From Rotaria sordida (Eukaryota > Rotifera > Eurotatoria > Philodinida > Philodinidae), in contig CAJNOL010000305.1 in assembly GCA_905250125.1 (NCBI GenBank), positions 1,774 through 65,773 on the forward strand: a stretch of DNA of 64,000 nucleotides, written 5' to 3'. Under the pieces are notes generated by a model. It saw nothing but the letters and a program-made list of their open reading frames with translations. It did not search any database and was not told the DNA's origin. Shown piece by piece: positions 34,516-47,373 of the stretch (position 1 is its first letter; each line of letters opens with the position of its first letter). A program made the translations under genes and the position numbers.

Positions 34516-36082
34516 TTTAATTTAATTGTTTTTCTTTTTCTATAGAATCTAATTAATATAATAAATTCTTAATACAATGATTGATATAATTATATTCGAA
34601 ATAAAATTTATTTAAACAAAAAAAACAAAAAGGTCTTTTTAATGAAAGCATATTCTGAAATAATTTAACTTAAGAAGAATAGTAAATGGTAGAAACATTT
34701 AATGATTCATTTCTTTCTAATGAATCATAGATTATTTTTAATAAAAACTTTCATCTTTCATAAGAATACTTTCAATCAATTTATTTTACACAGTGTAATT
34801 TTCATTTGATTTCATCTTTTGTTAGTATTAAAAATGCCGTTTTTTTTTTGTTCCAATTGTTTTCTGACTAATGAATGATCGAAAAATAATTCGAAAAAAT
34901 CTTTGTTTATTTTTTAATGTCTTAAATAATCCTGCAGAATTTTATGTTCTTTCTGAATATGGGTTCAACATTTTTGTAGAGCTTCTTTTTTTCGGAGTTA
35001 TGAGCAGAACTTTTAGAGGTCTGTCAATAGAGTTTGGAAGAATTTCAGCTCGTCAAAAATTATTCAAAGTAGAAGCAATAATGATTTCAAATACAGCGTA
35101 TAAAAGAACAAGCATTTTTCCATAAAACAATATAATAATGATTAATTTGTTACAAATCATTTGTCAATGGTGAGTATTTTCGTAAGAAACACCGTGTCAA
35201 TTTTGACGATTTTCTCGATTTCTATGAAAAATAGACTTGCAAAGTGAATTTAGCCATTCCTAAATGATCATTGTATCACTTTGTAGACCAGGTCGATGAT
35301 TTTGAATTCCGAAAACAAGTGGATTCACTGAAACCAATCGGAAAAATGTGGAAAAGATCATTACACTTGACAGAAAAACACCGAAAATCAATAGAACATG
35401 GAAGTAGTATTCTGAACGGGAAAGAACAAGGAATTTGCCAGAAGTCACCAAAAAATCTCCAGACTTTTCGATCCGGAATACTGCTTCTAAATTCTATCGA
35501 TTTTCGGTGATTTCTTGTCTGAATCGGCTTATATATCTTGATCTGAAGAGAATAATCTTATCTTTAATTCTACACAGCAAAAAAACTGATAATGTTACGT
35601 ATGCGATAGAGGAGACTGTTGTTACAAAAAAATATTCATTTTCTCCGTTCAAACTTAATTTTTGCGCCTCTAAAAGGTCGGCTCGCACAGCTCCTAAATC
35701 AGAAATCTGACAACAATTTCGATTCCATATTTGGAAACAATACAAAATTTTAGTTCTAATCGAATGTTTTCAAAAATGCTGTCCGACTCCTTTATAACAG
35801 GCTAAAAAATGAATGAATATTTTGTCAAATTAATTTTCAATCATCGATTACTATGAAGAAATAAACAATTATCACTGACCGACATTATATATTCTATAAT
35901 ATAGAAATTGATTTATGAATAAATGAAATTCACGTAAACAAACGCTTTTATTTATGAGTGTGCAGAATTTAATTTGCTTTTTTTTCATTTTAAAGTGCAA
36001 AATACAAAAAAAATCTGCAACTCAAATGTAAAAGTACACAAGACAGAAAAAAACAATAATAAGAAGAAGGAGAAGAATAAAC
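34516..36082. other. Intergenic with a small foldback repeat
   Basis: Besides the inverted repeat at 35370-35520 (separate entry), only short frames occur (34871-35125, 35435-35710, 35494-35745), overlapping on both strands as expected for a palindromic region. No gene is called. Confidence 0.45.
35370..35525. repeat. Short inverted repeat, probable foldback remnant
   Basis: The block AACACCGAAAATCAATAGAA plus AAGTAGTATTC (about 35379-35421) returns inverted at about 35477-35514 (GGAATACTGCTTCTAAATTC, TATCGATTTTCGGTGATTT). Weaker pairing continues outward (GACAGAAA / TTTCTTGTC). No target duplication seen. Confidence 0.55.
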
Positions 36083-39000
36083 TTAGACATGTGAGGTACT
36101 CATAGGGATATGATGATAACCATCTTCATCATCTTCATCTGGTGTTATTAAATTGTTGGGATCTTTTGTTGATAATTTTGTTAAAAATCTTTTAGGCTTT
36201 TGATTAACTTTTGTAATTTGTTCAAAGACCGGATTTTGTGTTAATGGTATATCCATTTCACCATCAATATCATCATCTGAATCTTGTGATAAAGCTAAAT
36301 ATGGATTATTAATAGCTGGTTGAAATTTATAAGCTGTAAATATAAAAAATATAAATGTTGTTAATTCAAAACAAATAACTTCAAGCCATTCAAAACGAAA
36401 TGGAACTGTTAATTTTACTATATAAACAACAATTCGAGTTAAATAGATGTAAAGAACAATCTAAAATAATAATACAAAAAAGAAAAATTCTTTTACAAAA
36501 TCAAAATATAAATAAATGAAACTAACCATAACATAAAATTGTCGAAAGATCTTTAATTTACTTAAACTACTTAAAGCTTTTCCATCTGTTTTAGCTGATT
36601 GTTCCAAATGTCTTATTGACCTAGAATAATATATATATATATATATATATTTAAATTATTTATCTATTAAAATCTATTCTTATAATATTACCAAACAATT
36701 GGAAATATAATTGCGCCACAACATAAAAGATCAACAATAAAACATATTTGTTTCCATGTTACATAAACAGTATCACTCTCTTCTTTTTCTTCTAAAAATA
36801 TTTGAGCAACAACAGCTAATATCTTAAATAAGAAAATCATTTATTTGAAATAATATATATATATATATGTATATACTTGAAGTGGTATAGCAATAATAAA
36901 TAATTTTCTTTCACGTTCTGAAAGAACATGTTTAATAAATGTAAAGCCAGTACCAACAAGTAATATTGCAACAATTAAAAGAAGACCACGTAAACTAAAA
37001 CAAAAAAACAAAATAGAAAATGAATTAAGAATGACAGATAACTGATTAGAGAGTTTATCGAATATTTGTTGTCGATTATATTAACTCGAATTTTTTTTTT
37101 CTATTTTCTCGAGTAGATATGATTAACATCTCGAATTGTAACGTTGCATCGATTGTTTTCAAATTTATACTATTATCTATCCTATTAAAAATAAGATTAA
37201 TTATTTTCCACTTGATTTTACTGATGGGTTATATATAGGTACCCTCAAAATTATCCGATCACATGTAAATTCTATTTTTTGCTCTAACAATACATACTAC
37301 AAAGAATTCAAATAGTGATTTGAATATAGAAAATTGTTTTCAATAAAGCTATGAGGACATTAAATTTTCTTGGTATATTCCCAAAATTTAGAATTTCTAG
37401 AAAACAAAAGCCTAGATTTTCAACATCCAGAGTCCGATGATAAAAATTTGTTTTGACAACGGAGGATGATGAAGCAGAACATTCTCAGTAAAATGAGACA
37501 TTCGCCAGCTCTTCACGATCTATTGTAAGAGCCAAAAAATCGAATTTACACACGATCGCATAATTTTGATGGTCACTGTGTATATATGAGTGAAAGTAGA
37601 TCACGTTCTTAACGTAAGATCATAGTAAACGATTATTTCATCTAGATACTTGATATCAAAACGATTTCTGATGAATTCAACATCTAAAATGATTTCGAGT
37701 GTTATTAAACTTTTGCCATAGACATGTGCATGTCGACAATTTCTTTTGTCTCGAATAGAATTTTTCAGTAAATAACAAATTGTTATTATTTCTTTTTTGA
37801 TTCAATTGTGTTTATTTGACTTACACGTGAGTTATATAAAATAGAATAGCCCATGCTTCTTCATGTCGTCCTTTACTTGCTATATAATGATGATTAATCT
37901 AAATCAAAATCATATTTTAATAGTTTTTTTTTTTTTTTGAAATATTATACTACAATACCCCATGAAAAACAAGTGAGAAAGCTTTGGTAAGAACAAGAAA
38001 TAACATTAGATAATGAATTTTGTACACCGGATGTCTAAAGTAAACAAAGAAAAATATGTATATATATATTATCCATACTAAACAGTATATTTTTTCTATC
38101 GAACTAAACAAAGTCTGAAACATTATCAAAATTGATCCTATACTTTCTATAAGAGACTACAAGTCAAAATATGCTAACCACTGTAAAAACAAAATAAATA
38201 TGAAAATAATTGAGAGACCAACGAAAATACTGTCTCAATGATCTGCGCTCATTTTAATCATAAGTCTATATCTCCATAGTAAAATAGCATCACCTGGCAG
38301 CTCAGTAGAAATAGTAGTCAATAAAAAAAAAATTGCCTGTTGAAGTATGGAGTATACAGCTAATAATGAATGAAGAGCTTAACTATTTTCTAGCCGAAAA
38401 AAAGTTTAAAAGATAACCATTAAAAAAAACCTCACGAAAAGAGAAATCTATTTTTATAAATTGAGTTTTAGTAGAATATTTCTAGATCTTACACGTAACA
38501 GTTAAGTTAAAAATGATGTATGAACCATTTCTGTGCATTCATCCTAAAAAGATTATCAGTCGCCGAATTTGTCTGATTAAAATTCGTTCGATTTAATACT
38601 TTGTACTTGATTGTACTGTATGATTACATCTAACAGAAAGAAGATGAGGAGTAGACACTATTCATTAAATAAAAAATACATAATTTTTGTAGTGAATTTC
38701 AAGCGCAATCTTTCGATTAAGAAAAAAAACCTAACAGCTTAATGCTTTATGAACTAGTCATTATTTCTTACTTTGATGATTTTAAAACAAATATCCAATA
38801 AAATCCTGAAAGAAAATATATAACAGCCCAAGTAAAATAAAGTACAGGTAATGGTATTTCTCCAGCTGATAGATAATTATCAATATTTTTTTCTATTAAT
38901 AAAGCCTAAATAGAAAAATAATTGATACAAAAACAATAAAACAAAATAGATTAACTTACAGTTAAATTAATATTTAATGATCTTTGATTTAATTCACTAT

Positions 39001-39978
39001 CAGTTGTATTAAAACAATTATGAAAATATAAATTATATAAACCTTCTTCAGATTTACGTGTAACTATAATTTGAAACTAAATCAAAAAATCAAAAATCAA
39101 AATATTAATTTAACAATAATTTTCTACTTGAAAACGAAATCTATGTAATGTTCCATCAATTCGTTTCATAGGAATTTCATTTATAAGTGTTTCATTTTTT
39201 GCCATTTTCTGACGTGATGCTTTAGTAACATTTGATGTTATTGTTTCATCTATATATTATTTATCAAGTAAAATCCATTATATAATTCTTTTTTTTCTCT
39301 ATTTACTTATATTTGATTGAACTCTATCTGGTTGTATGTCATATTCAATATCAAGAAGTTCAAAATCTGCTAAACGTCTTATGATGTTTATTCTAAAACA
39401 ATTAATCTTACTTAATAATAATAATAATAATATAATATTAAAATAAATTTACTTTGGTTTTTCTGATTTATGATCCATCATAAAATATACATGTGGTATT
39501 TCATTTGTTTGTTCAATTTGATAGAATAAACATGATCGACTTGTATGACTTTGCTAATAAAATTTCATATCCAAAAAGAAAAATAAAAATAAATAATATA
39601 TCGAATTTTGTATCTTTACCAAATATTCGGCAATACCACTATTCTTTGCTTTAGCAATACTAAATCCAAACTATAAGAAAGAAAAATTCAAAATTTTACA
39701 TGAATTTGTTTTTCTCTCTTATACTAACCACAGTATCTTTACCAACACCTGCTTTATCATAAGTAAAATCTGTAACATTTATATTCATTGTACCACCACG
39801 AAGAAAACCAAATGTACTCAATAAAATTTGTGGACGATTATCATCCTATAATTTCAAATATTGTATATAGTGAACAAAAAAAAAAGAATTATTATCTACT
39901 TACAATTATATCAAGATTATGTATACGACAATTGACAAATGAGAACAAAAAATAAAAGACAAATAAGAAGGAGAACAT
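36083..39978 (-). CDS. GPR107: GPR107/GPR108-type seven-transmembrane Golgi protein
   Basis: Fourteen exons join in phase to 557 residues: 39978-39904, 39845-39729, 39670-39620, 39553-39453, 39392-39307, 39249-39128, 39076-38960, 38905-38772, 38034-37959, 37898-37825, 36994-36877, 36822-36692, 36620-36527, 36460-36083. A signal peptide (MFSFLFVFYFLFSFVNC) precedes RIHNLDII and ILLSTFGFLRGGTMNINV, the family's luminal start. EEGLYNLYFHNCF and YLSAGEIPLPVLYF lead into seven transmembrane helices, with KHVLSERERKLF, FIVDLLCCGAIIFPIVW, SIRHLEQSAKTDGKA and FTAYKFQPAINNPYL. The acidic C-terminal tail matches the family. GPR107/108 cycle in the trans-Golgi/endosome system and are needed for uptake of several toxins and for retrograde traffic. 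Which of the two paralogs it represents cannot be settled. Two introns (about 730 and 830 bp) are unusually long here. It is divergent from COMMD8, 749 bp between start codons. Confidence 0.93.
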
Positions 39979-40727
39979 TTTTTTTCTTGTCGAATACGCA
40001 AATCTAAAAAAATTAATATTCTAATTTTATCGATTTTTCAAGACATTATGTATTATCATATTTGTGAAATACTTTTTTATTTGAAGTCAAATCTATAATT
40101 CAATATGATAAACCAAGGACATTGACGATATTATATTACCTGTATTATACAGTCTACCTTGAAATCATATGACAAAATATTCTATTATGATAACTAGTTT
40201 TATTTATCTAATTGTATTACGATTTTGTCAAGTGATGTTCGCAATTCACAATACAATTAAATCTATTATAAATAACGTTTCTCATAAGAAAATGTTTTAA
40301 GTATTCAGTTCAAAATATACATTCATCATATGAAACAATTAAAACAGTTTCATGACAATAATGAGTCAAACTGACATATTATGTGTTGTTTACAATTGCA
40401 TTGTAGGTTAAAAAGAAATCTCTTGAAGTTATTCGATGAATAACCTATACTATTTGCAGAGTTTTCAATAGAAACTACAATCATTAAAAAAAAAGGACCT
40501 CCTCAAACTACGAAACATACAAATCTTCCTTTGTCATCTGTTAATAATCACAGATAAAAATATATCTGACTTAACTGGATATAGTCAATCAAGTAGAATA
40601 ATTTTTACTGACTCATTATTCTAACCAATCTAATAGAACAAAACATGACATCTATCATCCAATAAATATCTTTCTTCAAATCTATATTTTCAAAAAACCT
40701 ATATTTATATTTTATATTTAACATATA
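39979..40727. other. Shared upstream region of GPR107 (-) and COMMD8 (+)
   Basis: 749 bp AT-rich spacer between divergent start codons. It may act as a bidirectional promoter, but no specific element is visible. Confidence 0.4.
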
Positions 40728-41478
40728 ATGGACACTACGAAAAATTTGTCTTCACTTTCGGAAAATAATTTCATTCAAGTAATTATTTACTAAATCTTTC
40801 AATAAAAAAAAAAAACAAAAGATTTTTTTCTATTTAGTTACTACGACAAATTCTTGATGAATATTTTCATCGTCTTCCATCAACAAAACAAACAATTAAG
40901 ATTGATCCACAAATTCGTATACAACTTGAACAACTTCTTCGAAGTACAAATCCATCAGCAAATAAAGTATTTTAGATTTATTATTATTTTAAAAATATAA
41001 TTTTTAATATTTATTCTTTAGATTATAACAAATGATTTACCTGAAAATTTACAAAAACTTTATATAAATTTTGTAAATGATTATCGACATGATATCGAAC
41101 GATATCATATTTATCAGGCTAGTCAATATATGGATGAATATCGTTTAAAAAATTTCGATTGGAGTATTCGAGTAAAATAAATTAAAAATAAATTTTATTT
41201 CATTTTTTGTTTTTCTGTTCTTTTTTTTTAGATGGCTCTTCATGATGAACATTTATTTAAATGTCGTTTACCACTTGTTAATCTTCAATTAGAATTAACA
41301 AATGAAAAAAATTCAAAAGATATTTTACTTGAACTTGATGAACAAGAATTAAACAAATTAATTGATGAAATGATGAAAATCGAACAAGTAATTAAAAACA
41401 AAAACATCTTTGCTTATTTTTTATTCATTAACTTTTATTTAGGCTATGAACAATAACAATCTTCTCCTTTCACAATGA
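40728..41478 (+). CDS. COMMD8: COMM domain-containing protein 8
   Basis: Five exons (40728-40778, 40838-40966, 41022-41171, 41232-41387, 41443-41478) encode 173 residues, close to the usual 183. The helical N-terminal half includes LLRQILDEYFHRLPSTK and LYINFVNDYRHDIERYH. The COMM domain (about 105-172) opens with RLKNFDWSIRMALHDE, where the FDW is typical of COMMD8, continues PLVNLQLELTN, and ends with LDEQELNKLIDEMMKIEQ. COMMD proteins form the Commander complex with CCDC22/CCDC93 and act in endosomal cargo recycling and NF-kB/cullin regulation. The assignment to COMMD8 rather than another COMMD rests on the FDW and overall pattern. Confidence 0.85.
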
Positions 41479-44400
41479 TTTTCTTTTTTAGTTCATTTTT
41501 TATACTTTCACAGTGCAATAGAATAATATCTTCCATGATTCCTGTTCTTTTTTTTTTGAAGTAAATTATATTATTTAAATGTTAGTTTATATTTTAATCT
41601 AAGAGATATGTAAAAGAAAATTTTTTTTTAAAGAAGATCATCAAATATAAATATTCGTGTTCATTAATTTAAAAAACTATCTAAAAACAAAGATGAGTAA
41701 TGAATTTAGACTAGTGTTGTTGTATATTAATGTCCTGTGGGAACGATATTAAAAAGTAGGCATTCCCGAAAGTCGTTTTTGTTTTGTTTTATGTATATAC
41801 TCTCCAAACTTTGCTCTTTGTTGAAGCCAATCCGATATTACATTGTTGAGAAATAAATTTCGACATTCTTTCAAAAACTTTTGCATCGCTTATTAATTAA
41901 AAGGACAATAACAAATAATTATCAATAAAAATTCGATCAATTCATTCATTATTCATTAAATTATTATTCAGATTATCTCGTAATATAGCATTATTATTTT
42001 TTTTTTCTCTTGAATGTTTTCGTTTTTTTCATTGATGTTGTTGAGGTGTTAGTATTTTTTTTTCTCGTTTTTCAATTATTCAATGAATGGAGAAAATAAT
42101 TCTTCCAACTAAGCATTAATAAATTTTCACGTATAAATAATAATTTATTTATTTTACTAAAATGTATTTCCACTGTTAATTTTATTTTCAGTTTAAGACC
42201 ATCTCATGTTGCGCAAGGGGTGCCGCTGACAGAAGCTAGTGTCTGGTGATGAAAGTTTTTCTCAAACAACATGAAGAATGAAATCGCAATAGGAATTATG
42301 GAAGCATGATGAGGATAAGAAAGGGAAATTGAGAAAAGTCGTTCCCATAGGATCCTATTGTATTTACAGAAATGCATGCAAATGAGCATGTTATAAAGAA
42401 TTTATCATAATTCTTTCATACATATAACTAGCTGATTAATAATAGTTAGATTGAAAAAAAATGTAATATTAAATTTAGGCGAAAAATTTATTGATAATTT
42501 CAATATTTTGTTCGATTCAAGAATGAAATAAATTTGATATTAATATTGTTTTCTTTTCTTGGTAAATATCTAAGTTAGTTTTGATTTGAACTTTTAAAGA
42601 AATCGAAGAATATATGATGTTGCAATGATATTTCTACATAACAATAAGAAATATTTCGTCTAATTGAATTGAAAGATAAATTATTCTTAGAAATATTATA
42701 GTTTGATAAAATTTTGAATGTTATAACACTAAATGTTGCCTTTGAAATATTATCCAATCAAGAAACCATGTGCAATATCCTTATTTCTGCGTATCGATCG
42801 ATAGACGTTGCTCATTATTTTATTTTTGTTGCAATGTATTTATTATTATGAACGATATACAAAACAATAACTATCAGAATTTAATTATTTTGTACGTCGA
42901 TCCAAGATTAAACAGTTTCTTTGCCATCATACAGGGATCGAGGTATTATCTGCTGAAGTTCTTATTAATCTATGGAAATAAACGTGAAAACTAATTCAAT
43001 CAAACTGTAAGAGAAAAAAATTTCATAATTTAAACTGTAGTCTCTGATAAATAGCGTCCGATAATTACCAACATTCTTTCTTAAACTATTATTTATTTAT
43101 AAATATCGAAGTGAAAACTAGTTCAATCATATGTTAAAATTTAACGGATAAAACTTTTGCTCATATTGGTGATTCCACTCCCTCAAAACAAGTGAATTTC
43201 GTTGAAACTAGTTGAAGAAATGCAAAATAATCACCGTTTTCAATAGAAAACTTCGACGATTGATGGAACTTAGATAGAGTGTTCTGGCCCGGAATACTTT
43301 CATATTTGTCTGCTAACTTTCGGCGACATTCCATTGAAAAGAACAAGAAGTTAGTCGGAAATCAATGGAAAAATCGAAGGCATCCTGGTCGGAAATACTA
43401 CGTCACAGCTCCATCGATTACCGAAGCTATACTGCCAGAATTGGTTGGCACACTATCGCCTTGAGGTTAATCGTTCGTCTTTCTTTTTAGAATTGTAATT
43501 AATTAACCAAACGTAGGCACTTTTAACAATATGAGTTCTTAAGTAGAGACATATAAAAGTCTTTAAAGAAATATCGATATTTGTTTCTTAGCAATGGAGC
43601 ATTGGATCAACACATATTGTTTTTTTTTTGTTTGAAAGAGCAAAGTCTGAAGAGTATATATGCGAAAGGAAAACAATTTTATCTCATGAATTTATAATAT
43701 GCGAACGTAGTCTTTAGACTCATCTCAAACAAGCTTGACAATCCTCAAAAATGTTTATTTGGTGATTAAGGTTACTCTAATACTTACAAGATGTAAACAA
43801 AATACATTGATCGACGAAAAAAAAAAAGAATAAATTCAACCTCAGCGATGTATTTTAAAAGATTATCATTCACTTTGCAAAAATTTTCTGGATTCAATAT
43901 TTATTTTTAATTCATAATTTTCACAAAATCTATATTCTAGCAGAAGAGACACAATAAGAAAAGGAGTTTTAAAATCAATAACATAATCAAAATTCAACTC
44001 TAAAAATATAGTATGTGTAAAGTTTGAAGAACTTGATTCATGGTTATGTTTGATTCAAATTTTGCAACAAATAATATCGAAAACTCACAAACTGAAAATA
44101 CAGAAAAATTAAATTGCAACGATATTTTCACCATAGCTTCATCTTGGAATTTTATTATGATAAACCGAAAACAAAAATATTATTTGAGTATTAAAAAATC
44201 GTTTTTCGATATTTTTCCAAAAACTTTTGCATTGCTTATTATAATTAAATTCACAAACAATAATAGAATATTTGAGAATAAAAATGATTGTTTTTCTTTT
44301 TCTTATAGCTGTCTATAAAACTAAATCAAATAACAATTTTCGGTAGAAACAAATATTTGCTCGTAATACGTACGATAAAATATATATATATATATATACA

Positions 44401-44519
44401 AGATTTCATTCTATTCATTATTTCTGTTTGAGCAGACTGCTATGAGGAAATTTATTTTTCTTGACTTAAATAAACATACACAAAAAAAAAGAAAGAACGA
44501 AATGTTTCTTTTTATTTTT
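41479..44519. other. 3 kb intergenic region, no supported gene
   Basis: A weak inverted repeat is at 43230-43445 (separate entry). A block at about 41857-41900 (AAAAACTTTTGCAT, GCTTATTA) recurs directly at about 44206-44250, pointing to an old dispersed repeat. Frames at 42204-42389 and 44040-44318 have no recognisable content. Confidence 0.45.
43230..43445. repeat. Degenerate inverted repeat
   Basis: Arms about 43250-43345 and 43360-43432 pair imperfectly around 43350 (CATTCCATTGA / TCAATGGAAAAATCG; CGATTGATGGA / TCCATCGATTA). It may be a relic of the same kind of foldback element as at 35370-35525, but I cannot align them confidently. Confidence 0.35.
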
Positions 44520-45478
44520 CTATTCATTTTTTTGCTCGTCCGTGTTAATATTTTTCATATGTATAGTTGAATTGATTTCTTCATCAAAACTTTGCTCATT
44601 AAATTTTTCTTTTAAATTTTTCATGTCAATTGATTTTCGTTCGGAAAAAACTCTTAAATCTCGTTCAAGTTTAAAACGTCCATCTTGATTATTTCTTTCC
44701 AAAATACAATAACCACAATTATCAAAATTTTTTAATGTATGAAATTCTTCTACTGACCAACGAAAAAAACGCATTAAAAATAATCTTATAAATAAACCAT
44801 GACTAACAATAAGTATATTATTATTTGGGTTTGACTTATTATCCATTTGACGATATAAACTATCCATAAATAAACTAACACGATCATATACATCAGCACC
44901 TGATTCACCATTTCGAAATCGATAAAAAAATCGTCCAATTTTTTGTCTTTCAGCTGCTGTTATTTCACGTCTTGCTAGATCTTGAAAATTTCCCCTATGA
45001 ACAAAAAAAGAAGAAATAATGTTTAAACTCGAATAATAATTCTATATATAATTTTCTATTACCATTCTTGTTCTCTTATACGTGGATCTTCTCGTACTTT
45101 TAAAATTTTTTCTTCTGAAAATGCTTCACATATTAATTCACATGTTTCTCTTGAACGACGAAATGGACTAACATAACAAGTTACTGTGTCATTTATTCCA
45201 ATAAGTTTTTTTAATTTATTTCCACAATGACGTGCTTGTACTCGTCCTTTATCAGTTAAACCAATAGCATGATCAGGTACGGTTGCATAAATGCTTGGAT
45301 CGTCATTACCTTGACTTTCACCATGTCGAATTAAAATAAGACGTTTGGGCCGTTGTTGACAACGATATCGTTTTGCATTACGAACAATTATTGAACATAA
45401 CCAACCACATAAATTAGTTTGAGATAAAATCCATAGAAAAATAAGAATTAATATTGTAATACTAATAGTTAGAAACAT
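44520..45478 (-). CDS. Membrane-anchored histidine phosphatase (phosphoglycerate-mutase-like)
   Basis: Two exons (45478-45063, 44994-44520) encode 296 residues. Residues 2-19 (FLTISITILILIFLWILS) form an N-terminal membrane anchor or uncleaved signal. The histidine phosphatase core follows: LILIRHGESQGN (His52 is the phospho-acceptor), GLTDKGRVQA, YVSPFRRSRETCELI, IREQEWGNFQD and ILIVSHGLFIRLFLMR with the second catalytic His. All four catalytic positions of the superfamily (two His, two Arg) are present, so it should be active. The substrate is unknown. The C-terminal 60 residues are charged and probably disordered. Homologs of this kind occur widely in fungi and invertebrates, often annotated only as phosphoglycerate mutase family. 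Confidence 0.88.
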
Positions 45479-45998
45479 TTTGTTTGAATATGAAAGGAAG
45501 TATTATTGATGCAAAAGATATTTCTGTTGCTTTAAGTTTTTTTCTTTGTTCTGTTCTTTTTCGAAGTTGGAGAAAACTGAATTCACTTTGTTGATGTATG
45601 TACGCAGAGCAAGAAAAAAACAACGTAGAAGTGCTGAATAACCTTATCTTTTAACTATAGTAGACAAACATATATTTTTCATAGAAAAAAAAGAAAGAAT
45701 TTTTTATATATTGATATAAGTGTAAAAAATACATTGAATGTTGTCATTTCTATAAACAAGTTTCGCAACAAAAACATTTTGAAAAGTTTTTATCGCTTTC
45801 TTTTTTTTTCTTATTGGTCTTTTCAATTACATAGATATGCATATATAATTTCTAATTTTTGATAAAAGAGCGACGCAAAAAAAAGATGTGCTATTATTTT
45901 TTACGGTCATAACATAATAATTCCGACCTGATAATGGTAGACTGTAACAAAGTTGCACCATGATGCGGGAAAATTGATCAACAAACTCACTGAAAGAT
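45479..45998. other. Intergenic upstream of the histidine phosphatase
   Basis: Presumed promoter region and AT-rich spacer. The last 20 bp contain one arm of a small palindrome split by the element at 45999-46153. Confidence 0.45.
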
Positions 45999-46153
45999 AA
46001 TGGCGTAACCAATGGTGGGCGAGGTCAGGCACTACCCTACCATAGGAGCAAAGAAAAACATAATTATTACCATTATTGACATTACATTGCATGGATTATC
46101 TTCAAGATTGTAGGACACTGCCCTGCTACCCACGATTTCCTAGTTACGCCACT
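45999..46153. mobile_element. 155 bp MITE with 10 bp target duplication, inserted in a palindrome
   Basis: Terminal inverted repeats read AATGGCGTAACCA on the left and AGTGGCGTAACTA when the right end is inverted. Pairing extends inward through a GTGGG block and a CCTAC block. The direct repeat ACTGAAAGAT flanks it exactly (45989-45998 and 46154-46163). A 9-11 bp duplication suits Mutator-like transposition. Outside the duplication, TTGATCAACAAACTC and GAGTTTATTAATCAA are inverted copies, so the empty site was a hairpin whose loop was the target. Confidence 0.75.
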
Positions 46154-46403
46154 ACTGAAAGATGAGTTTATTAATCAACAATAAACTGAAAAAAGAATAT
46201 CTTGTACTGTTACTTATTATATTATTCTGATCTTTTAGTTCGTTATTTCCAATTACCAACCATATAGATGTAATAAGAGTATACTGTATAGAAAAATTCA
46301 TGGGAATGATTTAAATGGGATGGTCGAAAATTATGAATTTTTCCCCACGATGAAAATGGTATAAAATGAAAGTACTTGATGAGGATAGAACTGCTCTGAT
46401 GTT

Positions 46404-46883
46404 GATTTCTTTAGATCTTATCCCTCTTATGGATAATAACTTAAGGAATGTTATGTATATATCCTATAGGTTCCTGTAGAGGACTCAAGGTTTCAGAAAA
46501 ATTTTATTTTCGAATTTTGATCTGAAACTTTGTGCATATAGAGATCTCAGCTAGACTAGCTTCCATAAAAAAAAAACTTCGAAGTTTTTAACAAACTCTC
46601 TTCGAGATATGAAGCTTTCAAGGTATAAGTCCTTGTCCATAAGTAGTTATACAACATGGATTTGTTGAAAGCTTCATATCTCGAAGAGAGTTTGTTAAAA
46701 ACTTCGAAGTTTTTTTTTTATGGAAGCTAATTTAGTTGAGATCTCTATATGCACAAAGTTTCAGATCAAAATTCGAAAATAAGATTTTTCTGAAATCTGA
46801 GATGTCCTACAGGAGCCTATAGGACATAGGCATAACATTTCTTTAAGTTTTTATTCATAAAAGGAATAAGATCTAAAGAAATC
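46404..46883. mobile_element. Palindromic element B nested in the left arm of element A
   Basis: A 480 bp palindrome with arms of about 220 bp centred near 46644. Paired blocks include GATTTCTTTAGATCTTAT at the ends, TCCTATAGG, GATCTGAAACTTTGTGCATA and GCTTCATATCTCGAAGAGAG, the last two nearly perfect. It breaks the left arm of element A and has no counterpart in the right arm, so it inserted later. No clear target duplication. Confidence 0.75.
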
Positions 46884-46975
46884 GATATTAGAACAGTTAA
46901 ATTCTAATTTTTTATTTTAACAGCAGCTGAAGAGAATGTAATGTACAATATCAGAAAGAAAGACTATCGAAATGA

Positions 46976-47016
46976 CAGAATTTACTTTTGCAGAAAAACT
47001 GCAAAAGTAAATTCTG
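46976..47016. repeat. Perfect hairpin, copy 1
   Basis: An 18 bp perfect stem (CAGAATTTACTTTTGCAG) with an AAAAA loop. An identical 41 bp hairpin is at 47333-47373. Both sit at mirror positions in the two arms of element A. Confidence 0.9.
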
Positions 47017-47332
47017 TATAGACTAGCTTTATATGTAAAATACTGACATTATGCAATTACATTTTTTACCACTATTATATAGTGATGAATAATATAATCA
47101 TCTGAATGTTTTTTCCGTTCTTCGTATAGTCTACATATATCGGCTGTTTAAAACATGCAATCGAACGTATTTTACTATACGATGACGTAATTCGACATTC
47201 ATTCTGTTCTTTTCCATCTATATCACTATAGGTGAAAGACAACGTGAAGTTATGTTATTCGTCACCACATAATATTGATAAAAAAATGTAATTGCACAAT
47301 GTTAGTATTTTCCAACATAAAGTTAGTCTATA

Positions 47333-47373
47333 CAGAATTTACTTTTGCAGAAAAACTGCAAAAGTAAATTCTG
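47333..47373. repeat. Perfect hairpin, copy 2
   Basis: Identical in sequence and orientation to 46976-47016, including the AAAAA loop. As the surrounding arms are inverted, an inverted copy would have a TTTTT loop on this strand. The loop therefore reads the same way in both arms while the flanks are inverted. Confidence 0.9.

Noticed and set aside
35435..35745. Overlapping frames on both strands
   Set aside because: Frames on both strands fall in and beside an inverted repeat; no family or splice support.
41731..42360. Possible TIR pair (TCCTGTGGGAACGA and its inverse near 42345)
   Set aside because: Only about 14 bp with mismatches and no further pairing; likely chance.
44040..44318. 92-residue plus-strand frame
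   Set aside because: Part of it matches a non-coding direct repeat at 41857-41900, so it is more likely repeat sequence than a gene.
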